Positions 46,187 through 56,105 of a stretch of DNA of 64,000 nt are shown here, piece after piece; positions within the stretch are counted from its first letter, which is position 1, and every line of letters starts with the position of its first letter. The translations under genes were made by a program, and so were the position numbers. A model generated the notes under the pieces. The model was given only the letters and a program-made list of their open reading frames with translations. It ran no database searches and was not told the origin of the DNA. Origin of the DNA: JAOUEA01 sp963821925 (GTDB taxonomy: Bacteria; Actinomycetota; UBA4738; HRBIN12); the NCBI GenBank assembly GCA_963821925.1, contig CAWGFO010000006.1:1-64000 (forward strand). Reading direction: 5' to 3'.

Positions 46187-47501
46187 ATGGCGAAGGTGAC
46201 GATCATCGGGGCCGGGAGCGTCGAGTTCACGAGGAACATCCTGGCCGACCTGTGCTCGTACGAGGAGCTCCACGGGACCCTCGAGGTCGCGCTCCACGAC
46301 ATCGACGCCGAGCGGCTCGCGACCTCGGAAGGCGCGGCCGCGCGGCTGATCGAGCAGACGGGCGCGGGCTACGCGGTCGCCGCGTTCCCCGACCGGCGCG
46401 CGGCCTTCGACGGCGCCGACTACCTGATCAACGAGATCCAAGTCGGCGGGTATCAGGCCACGCTCACCGACTTCGAGGTCCCCAAGAAGTACGGGCTGCG
46501 CCAGACGATCGCCGACACGATCGGGATCGGCGGGATCTTCCGCGGGCTCCGCACGATCCCCGTGATGGTCGAGATGGGGGACGACGCGGCCGAGCTCTGC
46601 CCGCACGCGCTGCTCCTCAACTACACGAACCCGATGGCGATGGTGCCGTGGGGGATCTGGGCGGGCTCGGCGTTCCCGGCGTCGCGCACGATCGGCGTCT
46701 GTCACAGCGTGCGCGACACGCACCACTTCCTCGCCGAGATGGTCGGCGTGCCCGAGGACGACGTCTCGTTCATCACCGCCGGGTTCAACCACCAATGCTT
46801 CGTCTACCGGTTCGAGGAACGGCACACCGGCGAGGACCTCTATCCCCGGCTGCGCTCGATCGTCGACGCCGACCCAGAGGGGCTGGGGCGGCGCGTGCGC
46901 GTCGAGATCTTCAAGCGGTTCGGATACTTCCCCACCGAGTCGAGCGAGCACTCCGCCGAGTACGTGCCGTGGTTCCTGCACCACGACGATCAGGTGAAGC
47001 GGTTCCGGAGTGAGATCGACGAGTACATCCGGCGGAGCGACGACAACCTCGTGGAGTTCGCGGAGCTGCAGCGCAAGCTCGACGCCGGCGAGGACCTCGA
47101 GATCGAGCTGAACAGCGAGCTCGCGTCCGAGATCGTGCGCGCGGTCGAGACCGGCGTCGACCGCGAGATCTACGGGAACGTCCGGAACGCCGGTCTGATC
47201 GACGGCCTGCCCGAGGACGCGTGCGTCGAGGTCCCGTGCGTGGCCGGCAAGAACGGCGTCCTCCCGACGAGGGTCGGCGAGCTGCCTCCCCAGACGCTCG
47301 CGCTGAACCGAACCTTCGTGAACGTGGTGGAGCTGACCGTGCACGCCGCGCTCGAGCAGTCACGCGAGCGCGTGTATCAGGCGGCGACTGATGGATCCGC
47401 ACACCGCGGCGACCCTCACGACCGAGCAGATCGTGTCGATGTGCGACGACCTGATCGACGCCCACGGCGACCTGATCCCCGAAGGGATCCGGAAGGGCTA
47501 G
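46187..47501 (+). pseudogene. GH4 family alpha-glycosidase, frameshift near the 3' end
   Basis: The NAD-dependent glycosidase shows the Rossmann start VTIIGAGSVEFTRNILADL, LLNYTNPMAM, metal-ligand Cys in GVCHSVRDTHH and His in AGFNHQCFVY, and FPTESSEHSAEYVPWFLH. It is complete to about residue 400. Near 47388 (QAA) one extra base breaks the end; the next frame gives LMDPHTAATLTTEQIVSMCDD to TAG 47501, the normal C-terminus. Repaired length is about 437. GH4 enzymes use NAD and Mn to cleave alpha-glucosides, galactosides or glucuronides by oxidation-elimination. The shift loses only the last 40 residues. Confidence 0.85.
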
Positions 47502-47504
47502 GGC

Positions 47505-48002
47505 CTACAGCTCCTTCAGCCAGATCGTGAGCGGGTCGACGAAGTGCACTCCGGGCTGTTCGGGGTCGCTCCAGCCGCCGAGGAACACGCCGCCCTGGTC
47601 GCGGTAGCCCATCGAACGGTAGAGCGCGCGCGACACGGCGAACGTCTCGTCGGTGCCGGTGTCGAGCGCCACGCCGCGCTCCCCCGACTCGCGCGCCAGC
47701 GACTCGAGCGCCTCCATCAGTGCCCGGCCGATCCCCTTCCCGCGGTGGCCGGGCTCGACGAGGAGGTCGCTCACCAACGGGTAGCCGCGGAACTCACACA
47801 GATCCTCGATCCGCCGGCCGTCGACGAACCCGAGCCCCACGTGACCGACCGCCGCACCCTCGAGCCACGCGATCAGGTAGACGAATCCGCCCTGCAACTG
47901 GAACTCGATCCGGCGTTCGTGGGTCGCCCGCGGGCGACTCGCGAGTCCCGCGCTGACCGCGTCGAGCTCGTGCGCGGCGATCGGGCGGATCTCGAGGTTC
48001 AT
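47505..48002 (-). CDS. GNAT family acetyltransferase
   Basis: The 165-residue protein shows VSDLLVEPGHRGKGIGRALMEAL as the acetyl-CoA loop and VSRALYRSMGYRDQGG near the end. ATG 48002 overlaps the stop of the phosphotransferase-fold gene (4 nt), so the two are co-translated. The pair resembles small modification cassettes, but the substrate cannot be read from sequence. It is convergent with the GH4 gene, 3 bp between stops. Confidence 0.88.
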   Translation of the reverse strand: MNLEIRPIAAHELDAVSAGLASRPRATHERRIEFQLQGGFVYLIAWLEGAAVGHVGLGFVDGRRIEDLCEFRGYPLVSDLLVEPGHRGKGIGRALMEALESLARESGERGVALDTGTDETFAVSRALYRSMGYRDQGGVFLGGWSDPEQPGVHFVDPLTIWLKEL

Positions 48003-48868
48003 GCGTCCGCGCGCTCGCGCACGCCCGCGAGCCCCGACGCGACGAACCCGTCCTTGCCGGTGTCGAGGCCGTACTCGACCTCGTGCCACGGCATCAGGAC
48101 GAACCGCACCCGCGCGCGATCGCGGAACCGCGGGTCGGGGGCGCCGCCATACGCCGCGAGCGCCCGCTCACCCGGTCCCGGCGCCGCGTGCAGCATCCAG
48201 GCGAAGTCGGCGACCGGGTCGCCCATCCCGACCTCCTCCCAGTCGATCACGCCTGCGAGGTTCCCGGTGGGCGTGACGAGGATGTGGTCGGGACCGAGGT
48301 CGCCGTGCGTCACGCAGGGGGCGAACCGCCAGTTGCGGTCGTCCGCGAGGTAGCCGTCGAACCGCGCCGCGAAGTGCGCGCGCTCACCCTCGTCGAGCAG
48401 CGGGAACACCTTCGCCTCGAGCCGCGCGAACTCGATCCGCTGCTCCTCGCGCACCTGCTCGGGCGTGACGGCCCGCATCCCCACGAACTCCGGCGGCACC
48501 ATGTGGAGGTCGTACAGGAACCGCCCGAGGCGCTCTGGCCACACCCCTTCCTCGCCCACCTCGGTGAACGACACGCCGTCGATCCGGCGGTAGCCCATCG
48601 CCACCGGGTCGGTCGACGCGAGCTCGGGCACCGGCACCGCGCCCGACACGTCGTGGGCGAGCTCGGGGAGGATCTCCATCTGCAGCAGGAGCCGCTCCTC
48701 CGCGCGGTCGCTGACCGGCACCTGCACGATCCACTCGCCGTCGACGAGGTACGTGGCCGACGTCCATCCGCCCCCGACCGGCTCGAACGTCTCGAGCGCC
48801 AGTCGCGGGAAGGCGCGCGCGACGACCGCGCGATCGAGGTCGAGCCGCGCGGGGTCGTTCGCGGTCAT
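47999..48868 (-). CDS. APH-fold small-molecule phosphotransferase
   Basis: The 289-residue protein shows an N-lobe (VGGGWTSATYLVDGEWIVQVP), the catalytic loop VTHGDLGPDHILV with the Asp base, and the metal motif VIDWEEVGMGDPVADFAW, all standard for aminoglycoside phosphotransferase/choline kinase-like enzymes. Members phosphorylate antibiotics or hydroxylated metabolites such as homoserine or fructosamines. Resistance cannot be inferred from sequence alone. It is 4 bp from the MFS gene's stop on the same strand. Confidence 0.88.
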   Translation of the reverse strand: MTANDPARLDLDRAVVARAFPRLALETFEPVGGGWTSATYLVDGEWIVQVPVSDRAEERLLLQMEILPELAHDVSGAVPVPELASTDPVAMGYRRIDGVSFTEVGEEGVWPERLGRFLYDLHMVPPEFVGMRAVTPEQVREEQRIEFARLEAKVFPLLDEGERAHFAARFDGYLADDRNWRFAPCVTHGDLGPDHILVTPTGNLAGVIDWEEVGMGDPVADFAWMLHAAPGPGERALAAYGGAPDPRFRDRARVRFVLMPWHEVEYGLDTGKDGFVASGLAGVRERADA

Positions 48869-48872
48869 CCCT

Positions 48873-50114
48873 TCACCCCAGCGGTTCGACCGGCGCGGTC
48901 GAGACGTCGGCCGGTGGATCCTCGCCGACCGCCAGCGGCCGGTCGAGCTCGGGGATCTTCAACGCGAACCACGCCACCACGGCACCGGAGAGCGCGAGCG
49001 CCGACGCCCCCGCGTAGAGCACGCCGGGTCCCAGGTGCTGGTACACGTAGCCGCCGATCCCGGCGCCCAGGATCGGGCCGAGCCCGAAGCCCACCATCTG
49101 CGCGACCGAGTTCCCGGTGGAGTACAGCGACGACGGCAAGAGCCGGCCGACCACCACGACGCCCGTCGTGAACAGCAGGCTGAACGCCACCCCTTCGAGC
49201 ATCGTGAGCAGCGACACGATCGTGGGGTTCGAGATCGACCCCCAGAGCAGGAACCCGAGCGCGTAGATCGCGCACCCGAGCGCGTAGACCTTCCGCAGGC
49301 CGAACCGGGACTGCAGGCGCGAGGACGACCGCATCATCGGCACCTCGATCAGCCCGCCGGCCGCCGTGCCGATCCCGACCAGCAAGGGACCCCCGCCCTC
49401 GCTCGCGATCTTCAGGGAGATGAAGTTCCATGCCGCATTGAACCCCGTCCAGACCAGGAAGAGCGCGAGGAGGAAGCCCCAGAACCGCGGCGCCTCGCGG
49501 AAGACCGCGCCGACCGCACCCAGGCGGCCGTCGCCCGACGCGGTGTGCCGCGGCGCGTCGCGCGGCACCGTGAAGGACCAGAAGAACACCACGACGCTGG
49601 CGATCGCGAAGATCGGCATCGCCCATTCGATCCCGAACGATTGGAAGGTCGCGCCGAACAGCAGGCACCCGATCGCGTACGTGAAGCTCTCCCACGAGCG
49701 GATCCGGCCGTACTCCGACATCCGGCTCGCGCCGAGGTGCTCGAGCGCGATCGCGTCGACGTTGGGGCCGAAGGTCACCATCGAGCCGGCCAAGAGGAAC
49801 CCGGCCGCCGCGATCCACACGAGCGCGTCCGCGCTGGCGAGCGTCAGGGCGAACGCCGCCGACGCCAGCAGCCCGATCTGCAACGACGTCCGTCGGCCGA
49901 GCACCGAGTCCGCGAGGTGTCCCCAGATCGGGTTCAGCACGATCCGCGCGACGGCCATCGTGGCGATCACGACGCCGATCTCGCTCCCGGACAGGCCCTT
50001 GTCGTCCAGGTACAGCGCGAGGAAGGGGAAGAACGCCGAGATCACGAGCCCCGACGTCAAGAACATCCCGCGCACCGCGGTGTCGTGCTTCAGGCGGTCC
50101 TCGAACACGCTCAC
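48873..50114 (-). CDS. MFS transporter
   Basis: The 413-residue protein has about twelve hydrophobic segments and the MFS loop 2-3 motif as GHLADSVLGRR. A TM5-region motif GLGPILGAGIGGYVYQ sits near the end. It resembles the sugar/nucleoside-symporter-like MFS_1 and YcaD-type groups. It follows the DeoR gene by 4 nt (GTG 50114), so the regulator and transporter form an operon divergent from the sugar ABC genes; a sugar or sugar-derivative substrate is inferred. Confidence 0.88.
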   Translation of the reverse strand: MSVFEDRLKHDTAVRGMFLTSGLVISAFFPFLALYLDDKGLSGSEIGVVIATMAVARIVLNPIWGHLADSVLGRRTSLQIGLLASAAFALTLASADALVWIAAAGFLLAGSMVTFGPNVDAIALEHLGASRMSEYGRIRSWESFTYAIGCLLFGATFQSFGIEWAMPIFAIASVVVFFWSFTVPRDAPRHTASGDGRLGAVGAVFREAPRFWGFLLALFLVWTGFNAAWNFISLKIASEGGGPLLVGIGTAAGGLIEVPMMRSSSRLQSRFGLRKVYALGCAIYALGFLLWGSISNPTIVSLLTMLEGVAFSLLFTTGVVVVGRLLPSSLYSTGNSVAQMVGFGLGPILGAGIGGYVYQHLGPGVLYAGASALALSGAVVAWFALKIPELDRPLAVGEDPPADVSTAPVEPLG

Positions 50115-50118
50115 GACG

Positions 50119-50874
50119 TCAGACGACCGAGGTGTCCAGGCCGGCGTCCCGGATCGCGGCGAGCTCGCCCGGATCGGCGTCGGCGTCGGTGATCAGCTCG
50201 TGCACCTCGTCGATCCCGCAGATCCGCGCGAACGCGACGCGGCCGAGCTTCGACCCGTCGGCGACCACGACCACCTTCGCGGCGCGCTGCATCAGCGCCC
50301 GGTCGGTGTGGGCCTCGATCTCGTGGTGCGTGGTGAGCCCGGTCGCCGCGGTCAGCCCGTCGGTGCCGATGAACACGAGATCCAGGTGCAGGCCGGTGAG
50401 CATCTCGTCGGCGATCGGCCCGACGAGCTCGTACGACTCGGACCGCGCGACGCCGCCCGTGACCACCAGCTTGATGTTCGGACGGATCGCGAGCTCGCTC
50501 GCGATGTTGACGGCGTTCGTGACGATCGTGACGCTCCGGTCGGCGATCGCGCGGGCGACCTCGGTCGTGGTCGTGCCGCCCGTGAGCCCGATCGCGGCGC
50601 CGTCGTGCACCCGGGTGGCGGCCGCGATCCCGATCCTCCGCTTCTCCTCTTGCCGGCGCGCCGACTTGTAGCGGAGCGGCAGCTCGTAGGAGACCATCTG
50701 GGCGACGGCGCCCCCGTGCGTGCGGGTGAGGAGCCGCTGCGCCTCGAGCTGCTCGAGGTCGCGACGAACCGTGGCGGCCGATACCCCGAGGCGCTCACAC
50801 AGGTCGACGACGGCGACCGAGCCGTTCGACGAGAGCTCCTCCAGGATGACGCCGAGACGCTCTGCCTGATGCAT
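50119..50874 (-). CDS. DeoR/GlpR family transcriptional regulator
   Basis: The 251-residue protein has the DeoR winged helix (QAERLGVILEELSSNGSVAVV, DLCERLGVSAATVRRDLEQL, THGGAV). The DeoRC sugar-phosphate sensor follows (IGIAAATRVHDGAAIGLTGGTTTTEVA; VTNAVNIASELA; VFIGTDGLTAATGL). It should repress the sugar locus until a phosphorylated sugar binds. ATG 50874 is only 61 bp from the start of the divergent SIS gene, so one operator could control both. Confidence 0.94.
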   Translation of the reverse strand: MHQAERLGVILEELSSNGSVAVVDLCERLGVSAATVRRDLEQLEAQRLLTRTHGGAVAQMVSYELPLRYKSARRQEEKRRIGIAAATRVHDGAAIGLTGGTTTTEVARAIADRSVTIVTNAVNIASELAIRPNIKLVVTGGVARSESYELVGPIADEMLTGLHLDLVFIGTDGLTAATGLTTHHEIEAHTDRALMQRAAKVVVVADGSKLGRVAFARICGIDEVHELITDADADPGELAAIRDAGLDTSVV

Positions 50875-50881
50875 GGCGCCG

Positions 50882-50887
50882 AGTATA
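50882..50887 (-). promoter_or_regulatory. Putative -10 element of the DeoR operon
   Basis: TATACT on the minus strand lies 7 nt before the DeoR ATG. If used, transcription would start at or within a base or two of the ATG, making a leaderless mRNA. No -35 at 17 nt is convincing. Confidence 0.4.
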
Positions 50888-50897
50888 GGACCCCGCC

Positions 50898-50927
50898 TTG
50901 CAGCGATGATCGGTTCTGGCCTAACAT
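50898..50927 (+). promoter_or_regulatory. Putative sigma-70-type promoter of the sugar locus
   Basis: TTGCAG (50898-50903), an 18-bp spacer and TAACAT (50922-50927) form a recognisable -35/-10 pair. The -10 ends 8 nt before the SIS-gene ATG, so the transcript should be leaderless. It interleaves with the divergent DeoR promoter within 61 bp. Confidence 0.5.
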
Positions 50928-50935
50928 GCGGTCAA

Positions 50936-51811
50936 ATGAGCGAAATCGCGCGCGAGATCGCCTCGCAGCCCGCGTGCTGGCGCCGCGCCGCCGAGATCGG
51001 CGCGCGGGAAGGCGCGACGCTCCCCGCTCCCGGTTCGCGCGCCGCGGCCGTCGGGTGCGGCACCTCGTGGTTCATCGCGCAGGCCTACGCCGCGCTCCGC
51101 GGATCGCTCGGGCAGGGCGAGACGGACGCGTTCACGGCCTCCGAAGCGCCGCTCGATCGCCCGTATCCGACCGTGGTCGCGATCTCCCGCAGCGGCACCA
51201 CGACCGAGGTCGCGCGCTACCTCGAGCGACTGCGGGGTCCGCGCCGCGTCGCGATCGTGGGCGTCGAGGAGACGCCGGTCACCGAGGCGGCCGACGAGGT
51301 CGTCGCGCTCGCGTTCGCCGACGAGCGCTCGGTGGTACAGACGCGGTTCGCGACGAGCGCGCTGACCTTCCTGCGCGCGAGCCTCGGCCAGGACCTGGGA
51401 CCCGCGATCGCCGACGCGGAACGCGCCCTCGGGTTGCCGCTGCCGGTCGAGGCCGCGGCGGTCGACCACTTCGTATTCCTGGGCGTGGGATGGAGCATCG
51501 GCCTGGCGAACGAGGCAGCGCTCAAGCTGCGGGAGGCGGCCCAGGCGTGGACCGAGTCGTACCCGGCGATGGAGTATCGGCACGGGCCGATCAGCGTCGC
51601 CGGGCCGAGGAGCGTCGTCTGGGCGCTCGGTAGGGTCGACGGCGGCGTGCTCGAGGCGGCGGCCGCCACCGGGGCGACCGTCGTGGGAGGAGAGCTCGAC
51701 CCGATGGCCGAGCTGATCGTGATACAGCGGATGGCGGTGGCGTTGGCCGAGGCCCGGGGGTTGGACCCGGACCGGCCGCGGCACCTCACACGTTCGGTGG
51801 TGTTGTCGTGA
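50936..51811 (+). CDS. SIS-domain sugar isomerase/deaminase
   Basis: The 291-residue protein has two SIS domains, as in the isomerase half of GlmS and in AgaS/FrlB. The first carries AVGCGTSWFIAQAYAAL and AISRSGTTTEVARYLERL; the second carries VGWSIGLANEAALKLREAAQAW and MEYRHGPIS. It would isomerise or deaminate an aminosugar- or fructosamine-6-phosphate. The Glu-Tyr-Arg-His sequence in the second domain is like GlmS-type catalytic regions. It begins the ABC operon: its stop is 23 bp before the binding-protein gene. Confidence 0.9.
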   Translation: MSEIAREIASQPACWRRAAEIGAREGATLPAPGSRAAAVGCGTSWFIAQAYAALRGSLGQGETDAFTASEAPLDRPYPTVVAISRSGTTTEVARYLERLRGPRRVAIVGVEETPVTEAADEVVALAFADERSVVQTRFATSALTFLRASLGQDLGPAIADAERALGLPLPVEAAAVDHFVFLGVGWSIGLANEAALKLREAAQAWTESYPAMEYRHGPISVAGPRSVVWALGRVDGGVLEAAAATGATVVGGELDPMAELIVIQRMAVALAEARGLDPDRPRHLTRSVVLS

Positions 51812-51834
51812 CGGATCGGATCGGAGGGAGTCTG

Positions 51835-53166
51835 ATGAGGCGCACGTGGAAGCTGGCACTGCCCCTGGTCTTCGCGCTCGTCGCGATGGCCTGCACGGGC
51901 GGCGATGACAGCAGCAGCACGAGCAACACGGGGAGCACGGGTGGTTCGGGCGAGCAGATCGATCTCGTGATGTGGATGGGCTACACGCCCCCGCCGCCGG
52001 AGAACCAGTCGTTCGAGTACCTGTCGATCGAGCGCATGGTGAAGGAGTTCGAGGCGGAGAACCCCAACATCTCGATCGAGCTCCAGTACGTGAACAGCGA
52101 CTTCGCGCTGCAGAAGGCGACCGTCGCGATCCAGGGGAACAAGCAGCCCGACATCTCGTACCAGTACGGCACGAACATGCCGCAGCTCGCATCGTCACCG
52201 AAGCTCGTCGACCTGTCCGACCGCGTCAACGAGGGCGACTTCAACTGGGACGACTTCTTCCAGGGCGAGCAGGCGGTGGCCACCGTGGACGGTCGGGTGC
52301 TGGGCGTCCCGGCCCTCGTCGACAACCTGGCGGTCGTCTACAACAAGGACCTGTTCAAGAAGGCGGGACTCGAGCCTCCGGGCGAGGACTGGACATGGGA
52401 CGAGCTGCGGGCCGACGCGAAGGCCATCACCGACCCGGCGAACAACGTGTTCGGCATGGTGTTCCCGGCCGACGGCAGCGAGACGATGGTGTGGCAGTAC
52501 ATCGCGATGCTGTGGGCCGCCGGCGGCGACATCCTGAACGCCGACAACACGGAGGCGATCTTCAACCAGGCGCCGGGCGTGCAGGCCCTCGACACGCTCA
52601 CGGCGATCAACCAGGACGGCTCGATGTACCTGGACTTCAACCCGGACTCGGGCAAGTCAGGGCAGCTCTTCAACTCGGGCAAGGTCGGGATGATCATCAC
52701 CGGCCCGTGGGACCTATCGGGCTTCCCTGACGTGGACTACGACGTGCAGTTCATGCCGGCGTTCGAGGCGGGGGGCAGCCACGAGACGATCGCGGGTCCC
52801 GACAACTGGGTGATCTTCGACAACGGACCCGAGCGTGTCGACGCGGCCTGGAAGTTCCTGAGCTTCATGGCCTCGCCGGATCAGGTACTGCAGGACTCGC
52901 TCGACACGAGCCACCTGCCGACGCGCGCGTCGGTGGCCGAGATGCCTGAGTTCGACGAGTTCTTCACGAAGTACCCGGGGACGGAGGTCTTCGTCCAGAA
53001 CCTGGACAACGTGCTGAAGGCCCGCCCGCAGGTGCCGCAGTACCCGCGGATCTCGAGCGCGCTGGGCCAGGCGCTGATCGCGGCGATCCAAGGGCAGGAG
53101 AGCCCGCAGGACGCACTGAACCAGGCAGCGGACCAGGCGAACGGATTCCTGGCGGTACCCTCCTGA
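51835..53166 (+). CDS. Sugar ABC transporter substrate-binding lipoprotein
   Basis: The 443-residue family 1 extracellular binding protein has a signal peptide and lipobox (VFALVAMAC), a Ser/Thr/Gly linker, then IDLVMWMGYTPPPPEN, AVVYNKDLFKKAGLEPPGEDWTWDEL and GMIITGPWDLSGF. It captures a sugar or oligosaccharide outside the membrane for the following permeases. ATG 51835 is chosen because GGAGGG lies 8-13 nt upstream; an upstream GTG at 51808 would put ten residues before the signal peptide. Confidence 0.94.
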   Translation: MRRTWKLALPLVFALVAMACTGGDDSSSTSNTGSTGGSGEQIDLVMWMGYTPPPPENQSFEYLSIERMVKEFEAENPNISIELQYVNSDFALQKATVAIQGNKQPDISYQYGTNMPQLASSPKLVDLSDRVNEGDFNWDDFFQGEQAVATVDGRVLGVPALVDNLAVVYNKDLFKKAGLEPPGEDWTWDELRADAKAITDPANNVFGMVFPADGSETMVWQYIAMLWAAGGDILNADNTEAIFNQAPGVQALDTLTAINQDGSMYLDFNPDSGKSGQLFNSGKVGMIITGPWDLSGFPDVDYDVQFMPAFEAGGSHETIAGPDNWVIFDNGPERVDAAWKFLSFMASPDQVLQDSLDTSHLPTRASVAEMPEFDEFFTKYPGTEVFVQNLDNVLKARPQVPQYPRISSALGQALIAAIQGQESPQDALNQAADQANGFLAVPS

Positions 53167-53190
53167 CCCGACGATGACGAGCGCGAGGAC

Positions 53191-54079
53191 GTGAACGCCC
53201 GGCGGATCCTCCAGTCCGAGCACGTGGTCGGCTGGGCGTTCGCGTTCCCCGCGGTCCTGCTGATCGTCGTCTTCGGCATCGTGCCGATCGTCTGGTCGGC
53301 GCTGATGTCGTTCCAGCGGACGAACCTGCTCTCCACCCCCGAGTGGATCGGGCTCGACAACTACCGGGCGCTCGCGAAGGATCCGCTCTTCAAGACCTCC
53401 GCGATCCACGCGGTGATCTACGCATGCTCTGTTCGTGCCGCTGTCGGTCGGCGGCGGCCTCTTCGCGGCGATCGCCCTGAATCGCCGCGTCGTGGGGATC
53501 CGCTTCTACCGGATCGCGGTGTTCGTCCCGGTCGTCGCGTCGACGATCGCGACCGCGATCATGTTCCTCTGGCTGTTCGACCCCTACTTCGGCCTGGCGA
53601 ACTGGGCGCTCGACAAGGTGGGGTTGGGGCCGTTCGGCTTCTTCACGAGCCCGAACGGCGCGCTGTACTCGATCGTCGTGATGACCGTGTGGGGGTGGAT
53701 CGGCTTCAACGCGATCATCTACCTGGCCGCGCTCCAGGGCGTGCCGCAGGAGTTGCTCGAGGCGGCCTCGATCGACGGCGCGAAGTCATGGAGCATCTTC
53801 CGCAACGTCACCTTGCCCCTGCTGGGACCGGCCACGCTGTTCCTCGTGGTCTTCACCTCGATCAACGCGATCCAGCTCTTCGACGAGGTGTACTTCCTCA
53901 CGAAGGGCGGGCCCGGCACCGCGACCTACGTCCCGGTCTTCTACCTGTTCCAGCTCGCGTTCCAACAGGGGATCGCCGGCTATGCGGCGGCGATCGCGTA
54001 CGTGCTGCTGATCGTGATCATGATCCTCACCGCGATCCAGCTCTGGGTCGGCAAGCGGATGGTCTATTACGCGTCATGA
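53191..54079 (+). pseudogene. Sugar ABC transporter permease 1, frameshifted
   Basis: From GTG 53191 the frame gives TM1 (GWAFAFPAVLLIVVFGIVPIVW) and FQRTNLLSTPEWIGLDNYRAL. It breaks near 53425 and continues in the next frame with ALFVPLSVGGGLFAAIALN and the remaining helices. The EAA coupling motif reads ELLEAASIDGAKSWSIFRNVTLPLL. One extra base accounts for the shift. Repaired length is about 295 residues, normal for MalF/UgpA-type subunits. Since the rest of the importer is intact, a sequence error is as likely as true inactivation. Confidence 0.83.
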
Positions 54080-54969
54080 GTGAGCAGACGATCGAAGAGG
54101 TCACGGGCGAAGCGCTCCTGGAGCCGTTGCCCGACGACGTCGACCCCGGCCAGGGGCGGACGGTGTTCAGCGCGTGGCACCTCGTGCTGCTGCCCCTCGC
54201 GCTCGTCATGATCATCCCGCTCGTCTGGATGGTCGTGACGTCGTTCGAGACCCTGAACGAGACGCGCCAGTTCCCGCCGGTGCTCGTCCCGGGCAGCGTC
54301 CGGTGGCAGAACTACCGGGACGTGCTCGAGCAGGCGCCGTTCGCCCGGTGGTTCCTGAACACGCTGCTCGTGACCGTGGTCGTGGTGATCGGGAACCTCA
54401 TCTTCTGCAGCCTGGCCGGGTACGCGTTCGCTCGGCTGAAGTTCTTCGGGCGCGACGTGGTCTTCCTGCTGGTGCTCGCCACGTTGATGATCCCGTTCCA
54501 GGTCATCATGATCCCGACCTTCCTGATCGTGCGCCAGCTCGGGCTGATCGACACCCTCGGCGCCCTCATCGTGCCGAACCTCGCGGGCGCGTTCGGCATC
54601 TTCCTGCTCCGTCAGTTCTTCCGGACCCTCCCGATCGAGCTCGAGGAGGCCGCGCGGATCGACGGCGCGTCCCGGCTCGGGGTCCTGTTCAAGATCGTGC
54701 TGCCGCTCTCGGGGCCGGCGCTCGCCACGCTCGCCGTGATCACGTTCATGTGGACGTGGAACGACTTCCTGTGGCCGCTCGTGACGATCTACAGCTCGAA
54801 CAACATGACGCTGCAGCTCGGGCTCACCACGTTCCAGGGCGCGCACCAGTCGAACACGCACCTGTTGATGGCGGCGACGATGATGAGCATGCTCCCGCTG
54901 CTCCTGCTGTTCTTCGTGGCACAGCGGTGGTTCATCCGCGGGATCGCGACGACCGGACTGAAAGGGTAG
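54076..54969 (+). CDS. Sugar ABC transporter permease 2
   Basis: The 297-residue MalG/UgpE-type permease has six membrane helices starting near residue 35. The EAA loop reads ELEEAARIDGASRLGVLFKIVLPLSGPAL. ATG 54076 overlaps the permease 1 stop in an ATGA. It pairs with permease 1 and the downstream ATPase. A WNDFLWPLV segment typical of carbohydrate uptake permeases is present. Confidence 0.94.
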   Translation: MSEQTIEEVTGEALLEPLPDDVDPGQGRTVFSAWHLVLLPLALVMIIPLVWMVVTSFETLNETRQFPPVLVPGSVRWQNYRDVLEQAPFARWFLNTLLVTVVVVIGNLIFCSLAGYAFARLKFFGRDVVFLLVLATLMIPFQVIMIPTFLIVRQLGLIDTLGALIVPNLAGAFGIFLLRQFFRTLPIELEEAARIDGASRLGVLFKIVLPLSGPALATLAVITFMWTWNDFLWPLVTIYSSNNMTLQLGLTTFQGAHQSNTHLLMAATMMSMLPLLLLFFVAQRWFIRGIATTGLKG

Positions 54970-54973
54970 CGGC

Positions 54974-56086
<1,113 letters not shown>

Positions 56087-56105
56087 GCCGGGCGACGCCG
56101 CGCGT

